Shown: positions 1-8,931 of the stretch, piece by piece
Position numbering within the stretch: position 1 is the first letter of the stretch
How the letters are laid out: each line of letters begins with the position of its first letter
Origin: an uncultured Atopobium sp.
Lineage (GTDB): Bacteria; Actinomycetota; Coriobacteriia; Coriobacteriales; Atopobiaceae
NCBI GenBank assembly: GCA_938036925.1
Contig: CALHVU010000005.1
Span: 1-54,596 of the forward strand
Direction of reading: 5' to 3'
DNA: 54,596 bases
Notes under the pieces: model-generated
Told to the model about the DNA's origin: nothing
The model's input: the letters and a program-made list of their open reading frames with translations, nothing else
Database searches by the model: none
Program-made: the position numbers and the translations under genes

Positions 1-973
<973 letters not shown>

Positions 974-1394
974 AATTTAACTGACTAAAAGTCAGTACAA
1001 TTTAAAGTTGAGTTGAATCCACGTCTCTAAAATCCCGCTGATCTCGGATTCGCTGAAATTATGAATTGACTATTGAACAAAATGTTCAAATTCGAATTTC
1101 GCTTGTCTGTCTTTGCTGATCTTTCGATCGCAGTATCCGGTTTTCAAGGTTCGCTGCGCTGCGATTTCACATTGCGTGGTGCGCGGCGCGGGGAATAACT
1201 ATACGCACTTACGACTCGTTTGTGAAGATGATTTTGTATCTTCTTAATTCCTCCACAATTTCTACACAATTCGTAGTCTTTAGTGAACTAGTGCGTATAT
1301 TGGGCACTGAATTCCCTTTCTCGTCTAGTAGTAACACTTTATTTTTCTACTATATATAGTGTTGTCATTTTTACGATGTCTTTATTATCTTTTT
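974..1394 (-). other. rRNA leader and upstream region, no gene
   Basis: This stretch between 16S and the next gene holds no convincing reading frame. It contains a small hairpin just upstream of 16S (ACTGACT-AAA-AGTCAGT, 980-996), a perfect palindrome TTGAACA-AAA-TGTTCAA at 1073-1089, and on the minus strand CCTTGAAAACCGGATA at 1149-1134, which resembles the conserved boxA-like antitermination/processing element of Gram-positive rRNA operons. A 9-bp inverted pair, ATACGCACT (1201-1209) and AGTGCGTAT (1290-1298), flanks the promoter. The function of these elements is inferred from position only. Confidence 0.5.
1198..1226 (-). promoter_or_regulatory. Probable rRNA operon promoter
   Basis: On the minus strand a -35 TTCACA (1226-1221) and a -10 TATAGT (1203-1198) are separated by exactly 17 bases. 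Transcription would start near 1190 and give a leader of about 215 nt before 16S, a normal distance for an rrn leader. It is the best-scoring pair I could find in the gap. Confidence 0.6.
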
Positions 1395-1440
1395 ACGTTG
1401 TCTTGCCGCGCGTTATTACGGTGTCTTGCCGCGCGCTATT
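1395..1440. repeat. Two tandem 23-bp repeats upstream of the rRNA promoter
   Basis: ACGTTGTCTTGCCGCGCG+TTATT (1395-1417) is followed directly by a second copy with two changes (1418-1440). A shorter third relative (ACGATGTCTTTATT) sits at about 1373-1386. The array lies about 190-240 bp upstream of the predicted rRNA promoter and just past the 3' end of the leftward phosphohexomutase-like gene, so it could belong to either. No hairpin with a T tract is evident. Confidence 0.7.
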
Positions 1441-1517
1441 CACTGTCTTTTATCGAGACTTTTCACACGCCCTTGTTATACGTCTTCTATCGCATCTTTT
1501 CTCGCGATTTAATGAGG

Positions 1518-2933
1518 CTAAATTTCGTCTTTTACAATCTGGCAAGCTGCATCAAGAAGTTGATCGCGAAGTGTCTCGTTTGCGGCCTCAGAATACACGC
1601 GTACCAGCGCATCCATACGAGAAGGACGAATGAGTACCCAAGAATCGTCTTTAAACTGAAGCTTAAGGCCATCAGCATGGCTTACCAAAACAGGCACTTT
1701 ACCTGCAACGTTTTCTGGATTGAGGCCTGGAAGGATGTTTCTGAACGCCTGAGTAGCTGCAGCATCAAGTCGCACTCCTCGCCTGCTATAACACATGCGA
1801 CCCAGTTCAGCCTCGTCCTCAGAGACAAGCTGTGCAAGCGATTTATGGGTATACGCTAGCATTTCGACGATAAGCAGGGCTACAAGCAGGCCGTCTCGCT
1901 CCAACAGGTGACTTGGAATGCAAATACCGCCGTACTCCTCTGCGGCGAGAAGGACGTCTCCTTGCTCAATCTCTGAATAAAGTCGAGCAAATCCAACAGG
2001 CACGCTTGCAGACTCTAGTCCAAGATGAGCTGCCTGCCTGGATACCGTTGCCGAACAGGTCAGTGTAGAAACAACGCGGCCGGTTTGCTTTCTATTTTGT
2101 ACAAGATGGCGTGTAATAAGCGGAATAAGCTCGTGTGGGCTAAGGAGTCGGCCGGTTTCATCTACGGCAGCAGCGCGGTCTCCGTCACAATCAAGCAAAA
2201 GGCCCAGCTGTGCATGGCTGCTTACCACCATCGAAGAGCACTCATCAGCCCAAGGGTCTGCTGGTTGTGGGTGAATGCCACCAAAATCCCTGACAGGACC
2301 TTGGTGCATCTGATGTACATCACATCCAGCTGCGGAAAGTACGTCAGCAAGCAGGTCTGTTGCTGCACCATACATAGGATCAACTACCACACTAGGGCGT
2401 AGCTCTTTAATAACAGACACATTAATCTGATTAAGCAGCGCACTTTTATAAGGCGTCACAATATCTGTTGTGGTAAAAGTTCCACGCTGATCTGTTGGCT
2501 CAAGCGGCGTTGCGGATTCCACGCGCTGGAGAAAATCGCGAGAAACAGGGCCTCCATTAGCAGCGCGAATAATCATGCCGCAATATTCGCAGGAAAGCTC
2601 AGTTGCAGAAATAATGAGGCCACCAGCTACATTTTTATGATGTGCACAGGCCCAGCAAACAGATGGAGTTGGGCAAAAAATCTCGGACACACGCACGTCT
2701 AAACCAAAGGAAGCCAATGTTGCAGCGGCTTCAAGAGCAGACGAATCTGCTTCATAGCGTGTGTCAAAGCCGACAAACACAATACCGCCAGGCAGCTCCT
2801 CTGACCAGACGGTACCAAGGGCCTCTGCAAGTCTAACTACATTATCCCTGGTAAAGCCTTTATCATAGCGGGCTTGCCAGCCATCGCTGCCAAAACGGAG
2901 TATGTCGGGTCTTTTATCCAATGCGGTTGGCAT
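1518..2933 (-). CDS. Phosphohexomutase-like protein (alpha-D-phosphoglucomutase superfamily) with altered catalytic loop
   Basis: About 471 residues from the ATG at 2933 (start MPTALDKRP; an upstream TTG would add 21 residues). The family interconverts hexose 1- and 6-phosphates in the cytosol. The fold is recognisable: N-terminal FGSDGW, the metal-binding DCDGDR near residues 248-253, the sugar-specificity loop AAEEYGG near 330-336, and a C-terminal phosphate site IRPSRMDALVRVYSEA. The usual catalytic loop TASHNP is replaced by SATELS (residues 109-114), so the phosphorylated serine aligns with threonine and the following HNP is lost. It overlaps the end of galU by 20 bp, fitting a UDP-sugar supply unit. 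Activity is uncertain: it may be an atypical phosphoglucomutase, or a paralogue with reduced activity. Confidence 0.85.
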   Translation of the reverse strand: MPTALDKRPDILRFGSDGWQARYDKGFTRDNVVRLAEALGTVWSEELPGGIVFVGFDTRYEADSSALEAAATLASFGLDVRVSEIFCPTPSVCWACAHHKNVAGGLIISATELSCEYCGMIIRAANGGPVSRDFLQRVESATPLEPTDQRGTFTTTDIVTPYKSALLNQINVSVIKELRPSVVVDPMYGAATDLLADVLSAAGCDVHQMHQGPVRDFGGIHPQPADPWADECSSMVVSSHAQLGLLLDCDGDRAAAVDETGRLLSPHELIPLITRHLVQNRKQTGRVVSTLTCSATVSRQAAHLGLESASVPVGFARLYSEIEQGDVLLAAEEYGGICIPSHLLERDGLLVALLIVEMLAYTHKSLAQLVSEDEAELGRMCYSRRGVRLDAAATQAFRNILPGLNPENVAGKVPVLVSHADGLKLQFKDDSWVLIRPSRMDALVRVYSEAANETLRDQLLDAACQIVKDEI

Positions 2934-3807
2934 AGCTGCCGAGCGCCTCTTTAAATGCTGCTGCAGAGCTCTGATCAGAGAGTGCCATACGAGCATTAGT
3001 TGCTGCCCAAGCTGCGGGAGTACCAGTATCGCAGCCCTCTTCCGCGTCGATTACCAGCGCATACATCTCTTCCTCAGCAAGCAGGCGCTCCATTGCATCT
3101 GTCAGCTGAATCTCGTTGCCGGCGCCAGGTCCCTGAGTTGCCAGAAGCTCCATAATCTTTGGAGAAAGCAGGTAACGACCAACAATAAACAGGTGAGAAG
3201 GTGCGTCCTCTGGACGAGGCTTCTCGACAAGGCCGGTTACCTTCCAAATAGCACCCTCGCCCTCAGAGTTATCTGAAGGAGAAGAAATGCACTCACCTGC
3301 GATAATGCCGTAGCGATTCACCTGGTCTGCAGGGACTGGAGCAACTGCAATGACGGAAGCGCCGTTGTGCTGTTTGGAAATCTCTGCCATACGAATGCAC
3401 ATCTGACGGTCTGGAACAAAGTAATCGCCGAGAAGTACAAAGAATGGCTGGTCACCTACACCGTCTGCAGCGCAAAGCACGGCATGGCCAAGGCCACGAG
3501 GATTGTCCTGATAGGTAAAGGAAACAGGAAGCGCAGAAGCTGCATGGACCTTCTCGGCAAGGTCTTGCTTTCCACGAGAAGAAAGATCTGCTTCAAACTT
3601 CTGGTCTTCAGCAAAGTATGTTTCAATCTGTGGCTTCTCGCGAGAATTAATGATGATTACTTCATCGACCTCTTCTGGCTCAAGAGCCTCTTCTACTACG
3701 TACTGAATGACGGGCTTATCCAAAACAGGCAACAGCTCTTTAGGGGTTACCTTTGTTGCAGGTAGAAAACGCGTACCTAGACCTGCTGCTGGGATAATTG
3801 CCTTCAT
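2914..3807 (-). CDS. galU: UTP--glucose-1-phosphate uridylyltransferase
   Basis: Makes UDP-glucose from glucose 1-phosphate and UTP, the precursor of envelope polysaccharides. About 297 residues, normal for bacterial GalU. The N-terminal nucleotide-binding motif (AAGLGTRFLPATK, then PKELLPVLDKPVIQ) is intact, as is the VEKP motif (GLVEKPRPEDAPS) and the GNEIQLTDA block. I chose the ATG at 3807 because AAAGG stands 7 nt upstream; a GTG 15 nt earlier is also open. The downstream gene, a phosphoglucomutase-like protein that could supply its substrate, overlaps by 20 bp, so the two are probably cotranscribed. Confidence 0.95.
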   Translation of the reverse strand: MKAIIPAAGLGTRFLPATKVTPKELLPVLDKPVIQYVVEEALEPEEVDEVIIINSREKPQIETYFAEDQKFEADLSSRGKQDLAEKVHAASALPVSFTYQDNPRGLGHAVLCAADGVGDQPFFVLLGDYFVPDRQMCIRMAEISKQHNGASVIAVAPVPADQVNRYGIIAGECISSPSDNSEGEGAIWKVTGLVEKPRPEDAPSHLFIVGRYLLSPKIMELLATQGPGAGNEIQLTDAMERLLAEEEMYALVIDAEEGCDTGTPAAWAATNARMALSDQSSAAAFKEALGSYANRIG

Positions 3808-3901
3808 GTGTTTACCTTTCACCTATGAGCCCTGTTGGCTCTGCACACCTAACGCGCGCTTTTTAGAATGACGGTTTTGCCGCCGATAAACTCAAATGAC
3901 A

Positions 3902-3936
3902 GGCGCTTTTATACGTATCTAATTTCCGTAAGCGCC
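3902..3936. other. Hairpin upstream of galU
   Basis: GGCGCTT (about 3902-3908) pairs with AAGCGCC (about 3930-3936) across a 20-nt loop, in the 137-bp gap between the DtxR-type gene and galU. No T tract follows on either strand, so it could be a weak terminator for the regulator or a leader structure for galU. Confidence 0.3.
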
Positions 3937-3944
3937 AAGTTACG

Positions 3945-4373
3945 TTATTTGCTTGGAATCTCAATTCCACGCTTCTCAAGGAATTCGATGAGCTTGGCCA
4001 GCGTGTCTACAGAAAGCGAGTGCTCCATAAGGCAAGCCTCTGCGTCTGCGGTCTCTGTGTCTACGCCTAAATCCTCCTCAAGGAAGGTGCGAAGCGCACG
4101 GTGAGCACGCCATGTGGTACGGGCGTTTGCCTCGCCTTCTTTGGTCAGCGTGACACGACCATAACGGCTCTGCTCAACCATATCCTGCTCTTTAAGCTGG
4201 GATAATGCCTTGTTGACACTTGCCTTGGAAACATCAAGGCTTTCGGCAATATCAACAGAGCGGACGCTCTTATCGTCATCTGGTTGCTCAAGTGCAATGC
4301 GATAAATTGCCTCGAGATAGTCCTCGCCGGCTTTTGTCAGTGTGTGGTCGTTTTGTACGTTATCGTTGGCCAT
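3945..4373 (-). CDS. DtxR/MntR-family metal-dependent transcriptional regulator
   Basis: 142 residues: an N-terminal winged helix (VRSVDIAESLDVSKASVNKA, residues about 37-56) and a dimerisation/metal-binding domain, but no C-terminal SH3-like domain, so MntR-like in length. Metal-ligand positions are visible: EDYLEAIY near the N terminus, an AHRAL histidine, and EACLMEH near residue 110. The Cys in that last motif matches the DtxR/IdeR Cys-x-x-Glu-His pattern rather than MntR, which hints at Fe(II) rather than Mn(II). Such proteins repress metal uptake when metal-loaded. A strong GGAGGAG precedes the ATG. No metal transporter is in the window, so its targets are elsewhere. Confidence 0.88.
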   Translation of the reverse strand: MANDNVQNDHTLTKAGEDYLEAIYRIALEQPDDDKSVRSVDIAESLDVSKASVNKALSQLKEQDMVEQSRYGRVTLTKEGEANARTTWRAHRALRTFLEEDLGVDTETADAEACLMEHSLSVDTLAKLIEFLEKRGIEIPSK

Positions 4374-4481
4374 AACTCTCCTCCGACGACTGCTTGACAG
4401 TCTTTTTCATGCAAAATCAGTTGCGCTATGCAACGAAAATCTTTCTAACATTTGAATGATACCCAAAAACGCCGCTTAGGT

Positions 4482-5705
4482 TTACTGGCGAGAAGAGCTG
4501 TTTGAAGATTCTGAGGACTCTTCTGAGCTTTTCTCGGCAGCCTCAGCATTTGCCTCGGCATCTGTTTGTCCGTTTAAGCTAGACGGATCGTCTCCTGCTT
4601 CAATCACTTTCATCATCTTTGCAAGTGCATCTTTGTCTGCAATAACATACGACTGGCCATCAATTTCTGTTCCCTCAGATGGTACATATGCCGTATAGAT
4701 ATCCTTGTCAGTGTTCATGCCAATCATCTGAGTGCCCAGAGAAATAATGTTTGAAACAGAGAGATCGGTAATAACCATGCTTGCCGTTGAATTGACAATA
4801 TTTGCAATGGCCACAGGGTCTCCTGTGTTCAGAATCTGAGCAATCATAGCCTTAATGAAGGTTCTCTGATGGCGCATGCGGGTGTAATCGCTATCTGCAA
4901 AAGCGTAGCGAACACGAGTAAAGAAGAGTGCCTGAGCACCGTTCAGTTTCTGAACGCCAGGGTAAAGCTCAACGACGTCGCTGAAGTTCTCTGTATCGCG
5001 CATGTATTGCTCAACGTTTACGGTTACGCCACCAAGAGCATCTGTAATGCCTGCGAGACCATCAAAGTTGACCTCTGCGTAGTGCGCAATATGTACGCCG
5101 CACAGTTCATTTACGGCTTGTACCATGCCATTTGCGCCGTCATAGAAGTGGACGGCGTTAATCTTCATGTAAGAACCCTTCCACAAGACACGGGTATCTC
5201 GTGGAATAGAAAGCATGGTCACACGCTTATGAATAGGGTCAACGCGCGCCAAAATAATGGAATCCGCACGATATTCAGTCTCGCCGGGTCTACCGTCGGT
5301 ACCTAGGAGCAGCATATAATAGGGGTCGCTTGGTGCGGAAGGCTCCTGAAGCGTCTGACGAAGCTCAGCAGTAATGACCTGCGAGTTATTGAGCTGCGCC
5401 TGAACGCTTGCATACCAGATACCTGCGCCCACCACAGCGGCAACAAAAACAGCAGCAAGAACGCCCAGAAGCGACCTGACTACCATCTGCTTTCTGAAGA
5501 CACGCTTACGACGCTTGTGGTAACCCTCTGCCTGCGTGCGGCTAAAAGGAGAGTTGCTAACTGCAGCGTTCTGCGACGTATTGGTTGCAGCGCTTGGTGC
5601 AGTACCTTGGGTACTTCCCGTAGCGGTATTTTGTGCAGCGTCAGCCGAAGCGCCCTGTGAGGCCCCGTTGTCGAGCAGTTTTGCATGCTTTGGTTTAGTT
5701 GACAC
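4482..5705 (-). CDS. LytR-CpsA-Psr (LCP) family cell-wall glycopolymer ligase
   Basis: 407 residues. A charged, Ala/Ser/Thr/Gln-rich cytoplasmic tail (about 1-70) leads to one membrane helix (about 73-97, ending VGAGIWYA), then an extracellular LCP domain with the hallmark LLLGTDGRPGE, RADSIILARVDP, LSIPRDTRV and INAVHFYDG motifs including the Arg residues that bind polyprenyl pyrophosphate. The C-terminal 40 residues are acidic and Ser-rich (ending SSESSNSSSRQ). LCP enzymes attach teichoic-acid or capsule-like polymers to peptidoglycan. Start is a GTG with AGGA 6 nt upstream, just 3 nt after the murA stop, so translation is probably coupled to murA. Confidence 0.93.
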   Translation of the reverse strand: MSTKPKHAKLLDNGASQGASADAAQNTATGSTQGTAPSAATNTSQNAAVSNSPFSRTQAEGYHKRRKRVFRKQMVVRSLLGVLAAVFVAAVVGAGIWYASVQAQLNNSQVITAELRQTLQEPSAPSDPYYMLLLGTDGRPGETEYRADSIILARVDPIHKRVTMLSIPRDTRVLWKGSYMKINAVHFYDGANGMVQAVNELCGVHIAHYAEVNFDGLAGITDALGGVTVNVEQYMRDTENFSDVVELYPGVQKLNGAQALFFTRVRYAFADSDYTRMRHQRTFIKAMIAQILNTGDPVAIANIVNSTASMVITDLSVSNIISLGTQMIGMNTDKDIYTAYVPSEGTEIDGQSYVIADKDALAKMMKVIEAGDDPSSLNGQTDAEANAEAAEKSSEESSESSNSSSRQ

Positions 5706-5708
5706 AAA

Positions 5709-6992
5709 CTATCCTTCGATAAAGTCGTCGTCTGGAATGGTGGTGCGCTGAGCATCTGCTCCCAACGCGACGAGTTTCTCGACAAATCCCTCGTAACCGC
5801 GGTCAATGTGATGGATGGCAGAAACGATTGTTTCTCCCTCGGCCACAAGACCAGCCATAACAAGTGCAGCTCCGCCTCGAAGATCTGGGGATTTGACCTG
5901 CGCGCCTTCAAGCTCGGAGACGCCGCGAACAATAGCGTGGTGGCCCTCGATGGTGATGTCAGCTCCCATGCGGGAAAGCTCGGAGGCCAACATAAAGCGG
6001 TTCTCAAAGACGTTTTCTGTAATGATGCAGGTACCCTTAGCCAAAGCAAGCAACGTCATAGTCTGTGCCTGCATGTCTGTTGGGAAGCCCGGGAATGGCA
6101 GCGTCTGGATATCGATAGCCTTAAGATCTTGCTGGCGAGAAGCCCTTGCCCACCTATCTCCAGTCTCGATGGTAATGCCCATCTGCTCGTACTTCTTAAG
6201 TACCAGGCCAAGGTGATTTGGCTCAAAGCCGTGAACGGTAATAGGCTCACCGGTAAGTGCGCCAATAGCCAGGAAGGTGCCAGCCTCAATGCGGTCGCCA
6301 ACAACTTCATGCTCAACAGGATGCAGCTCTGTGACGCCGTGAATCTCAATAACAGGAGATCCGGCGCCCTGAATGTTAGCGCCCATTTTGTTGAGCATGT
6401 TAGCAAGGTCAACAATTTCTGGCTCACGAGCTGCATTATCAATGACCGTTACGCCCTTAGCAAAGACTGATGCCATCATCAGGTTCTCTGTTGCTCCAAC
6501 GGAAGCAAAGGCAAGAGAGACGGTTTCTCCCGTTATGCCGTGAGGAGCACTTGCGTGAATATTGCCGTGCTCAACCTTAAATTCAACACCCAAGGCCTCA
6601 AGACCCAGGATGTGCATGTCAATTTTGCGCGCACCAATATTACAACCGCCAGGCATTGCCACAACGGCCTTACCAAAACGCGAAATAAGGGGACCCAAAA
6701 CAGCAGTTGAAGCACGCATCTGCGCAACAAGGCTGTAAGGAGTCTCCCAGCTTGTAATATCTGTGGTATCAATTTTAAGCTCGTGAAGACCAACGACTTC
6801 AATGCGAGCGCCTAACGTCTTGAGCACCTTGCCCATGACGTGAACGTCTGCAATATTAGGAACGTTAGTGAGCGTAGTAACGCCAGGGGCCATGATGGTC
6901 GCAGCCATCAATTTGAGGGCAGAGTTTTTTGCACCCTCTACAGTGACCTCTCCTGTGACAGAATGGCCACCTACTACTTTTATGACGTCCAT
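5709..6992 (-). CDS. murA: UDP-N-acetylglucosamine 1-carboxyvinyltransferase
   Basis: First committed step of peptidoglycan synthesis: transfers enolpyruvate from PEP to UDP-GlcNAc. 427 residues, typical. Motifs seen: VEGAKNSALKLMAA at the N terminus (catalytic Lys/Asn), QMRAST, the active-site loop MPGGCNIGAR with Cys117 present (the residue fosfomycin alkylates), GDRIEAGTF and PFPGFPTDMQAQ. Near residue 290 it has a somewhat unusual stretch, RASRQQ, whose DNA carries the repeated GGCGAGAA motif described under findings. It lies 29 nt downstream of atpC and 3 nt upstream of the LCP gene, so it may be read through from the ATP synthase operon. Confidence 0.97.
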   Translation of the reverse strand: MDVIKVVGGHSVTGEVTVEGAKNSALKLMAATIMAPGVTTLTNVPNIADVHVMGKVLKTLGARIEVVGLHELKIDTTDITSWETPYSLVAQMRASTAVLGPLISRFGKAVVAMPGGCNIGARKIDMHILGLEALGVEFKVEHGNIHASAPHGITGETVSLAFASVGATENLMMASVFAKGVTVIDNAAREPEIVDLANMLNKMGANIQGAGSPVIEIHGVTELHPVEHEVVGDRIEAGTFLAIGALTGEPITVHGFEPNHLGLVLKKYEQMGITIETGDRWARASRQQDLKAIDIQTLPFPGFPTDMQAQTMTLLALAKGTCIITENVFENRFMLASELSRMGADITIEGHHAIVRGVSELEGAQVKSPDLRGGAALVMAGLVAEGETIVSAIHHIDRGYEGFVEKLVALGADAQRTTIPDDDFIEG

Positions 6993-7021
6993 AAACCTCC
7001 GAAAACGACAGTGAGAGAATT

Positions 7022-7441
7022 TTACTCCTCAACCACTTGCTTCAGAAGTAGATTACACCAGTCTATCTTTTTTTCGTAGTAGGCACGACGATTATCGTCT
7101 TCTGGAAGAGAAAGCATCTGGTCAATAACGTCATCTCTTGTCTCGCGCACAACATCTGCATCAATGTCATCAACGCGACGAGCATGATCTGCCAAGATAA
7201 TGACTCCTGTTGGATCGATTTCTGCGTATCCACCAGAAATCACTATCTTGGTCATAGATTCTTCATTCTCTGGATGAGGCATGTGCAGTCTTACAACACC
7301 ATCGCCAAGCGCAATGATTTCTGGTGCGTGGCCTGGCCACACACCATACTCTCCATCTGCTGAAGCAAGAATCAGACTTTCAACGGTTCCTTCGTAAAGG
7401 AGCTTATCTGGTCTGACAAACTGACAAGTCAACTCAGCCAT
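7022..7441 (-). CDS. atpC: ATP synthase F1 subunit epsilon
   Basis: 139 residues. N-terminal beta-sandwich with the family motif ADGEYGVWPGHAPEI (residues about 28-42) and a helical C terminus. In F1 it links the rotor to the catalytic head and can inhibit ATP hydrolysis. Last gene of the atp set, 9 nt after atpD, with AGGA 6 nt before the ATG. murA follows after 29 nt without an obvious terminator. Confidence 0.95.
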   Translation of the reverse strand: MAELTCQFVRPDKLLYEGTVESLILASADGEYGVWPGHAPEIIALGDGVVRLHMPHPENEESMTKIVISGGYAEIDPTGVIILADHARRVDDIDADVVRETRDDVIDQMLSLPEDDNRRAYYEKKIDWCNLLLKQVVEE

Positions 7442-7449
7442 GAGAAATC

Positions 7450-8931
7450 CTAGTTCTGTGAGCTATCCGAAGCGGACATCTTTGCAGCGCGCTCGCGAAC
7501 ATCTTCGATGGTGCCTGCAAAACGGAATGCCTGCTCAGGAAGGTCATCGCACTTACCGTCAATAATCTCTGCAAACGAGCGGACAGTCTCCTCAACGGTG
7601 CAGTACACACCAGGGTTACCAGTGAACTTCTCGGCAACGTGGAATGACTGAGAGAGGAACTGCTGAATCTTACGGGCGCGAGCAACGGTTTGCTGCTGCT
7701 CCTCAGAAAGCTCGTCCATACCCAGAATTGCAATGATGTCCTGAAGGTCGGAGTACTCCTGCAGGGTCTCCTGAACTGCCATAGCAACGCGGTAGTGCTC
7801 TTCACCAACAATAGATGGATCAAGAGCAGAACTGGAGCTGGCCAGAGGATCAACTGCTGGGTAAATACCAAGCTCGGTAATAGCACGAGAAAGAACGGTA
7901 GTTGCATCCAAGTGCGTAAAGGTTGTAGCAGGAGCAGGGTCAGTAAGGTCGTCTGCAGGGACGTAAACTGCCTGTACGGAAGTAATAGAGCCTTCCTTGG
8001 TGGAAGTAATGCGCTCCTGAAGCTCGCCCATCTCTGTAGCCAGGGTTGGCTGGTAACCAACTGCGGAAGGCATACGACCGAGAAGTGCGGAAACCTCAGA
8101 ACCTGCCTGAGAGAAGCGGAAGATGTTGTCGATGAACAACAGAACATCCTGGCCCTGATCACGGAAGTACTCTGCAGTAGTAAGGCCTGCAAGAGCGACA
8201 CGCATACGAGCTCCTGGTGGCTCGTTCATCTGACCGTAGACTAGGCAGGTCTTGTTAATAACGCCAGACTCAGTCATCTCGAGGAAGAGGTCGGTACCCT
8301 CACGAGTACGCTCTCCAACGCCGGTGAATACGGATGTACCACCGTGCTGCTGAGCCAGGTTGTTAATAAGCTCCTGAATCAGAACGGTCTTACCAACGCC
8401 AGCGCCACCAAAGAGGCCAGTCTTTCCGCCTCGAACATAAGGCTCGAGAAGATCGATTGCCTTGATGCCCGTCTCGAAAATCTCTGTCTCAGTAGTGAGC
8501 TCTTCGAAGAGAGGTGCTGGGTGGTGAATTGGATAATACTCAACGTCTTCAGGAATTTCTCCACCATCAACTGGCTGACCCATAACGTTCCAGACGCGGC
8601 CCAGCGTAGATTTGCCTACTGGCATCATCATTGGCTTGCCGGTGTCCTTAACGCGAAGGTTACGCTGAAGACCATCGGTTGACGACATAGCGACGGTACG
8701 AACAACACCACCGGGAAGCTGAGACTCAACCTCAAGAACGGTGCTGACGTGACCAACAGGCGTGTCATCCTCTACCGTCAGTGCGGTATAGATGCTTGGA
8801 ACAGGTCCGTCGAACTTAACGTCGACAACTGGTCCAACTACGCGAACGATTACGCCATCGTCAACGTGCTGATTGCGCTTGTTGAGAATAGCTTCCTCAA
8901 AGGAAGAAGTCTCTACTTGCATATCTGACAT
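7450..8931 (-). CDS. atpD: ATP synthase F1 subunit beta
   Basis: 493 residues; the catalytic F1 subunit. Walker A GGAGVGKT (residues about 172-179), the GERTREG catalytic glutamate region, Walker B DVLLFIDNIFRF, and SALLGRMPSAVGYQPTLATEMG are all intact. The C terminus includes the DELSEEQQ segment, a DELSEED equivalent. The start codon overlaps the atpG stop (TAATG), indicating coupled translation; GGAGG is nearby. Confidence 0.97.
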   Translation of the reverse strand: MSDMQVETSSFEEAILNKRNQHVDDGVIVRVVGPVVDVKFDGPVPSIYTALTVEDDTPVGHVSTVLEVESQLPGGVVRTVAMSSTDGLQRNLRVKDTGKPMMMPVGKSTLGRVWNVMGQPVDGGEIPEDVEYYPIHHPAPLFEELTTETEIFETGIKAIDLLEPYVRGGKTGLFGGAGVGKTVLIQELINNLAQQHGGTSVFTGVGERTREGTDLFLEMTESGVINKTCLVYGQMNEPPGARMRVALAGLTTAEYFRDQGQDVLLFIDNIFRFSQAGSEVSALLGRMPSAVGYQPTLATEMGELQERITSTKEGSITSVQAVYVPADDLTDPAPATTFTHLDATTVLSRAITELGIYPAVDPLASSSSALDPSIVGEEHYRVAMAVQETLQEYSDLQDIIAILGMDELSEEQQQTVARARKIQQFLSQSFHVAEKFTGNPGVYCTVEETVRSFAEIIDGKCDDLPEQAFRFAGTIEDVRERAAKMSASDSSQN

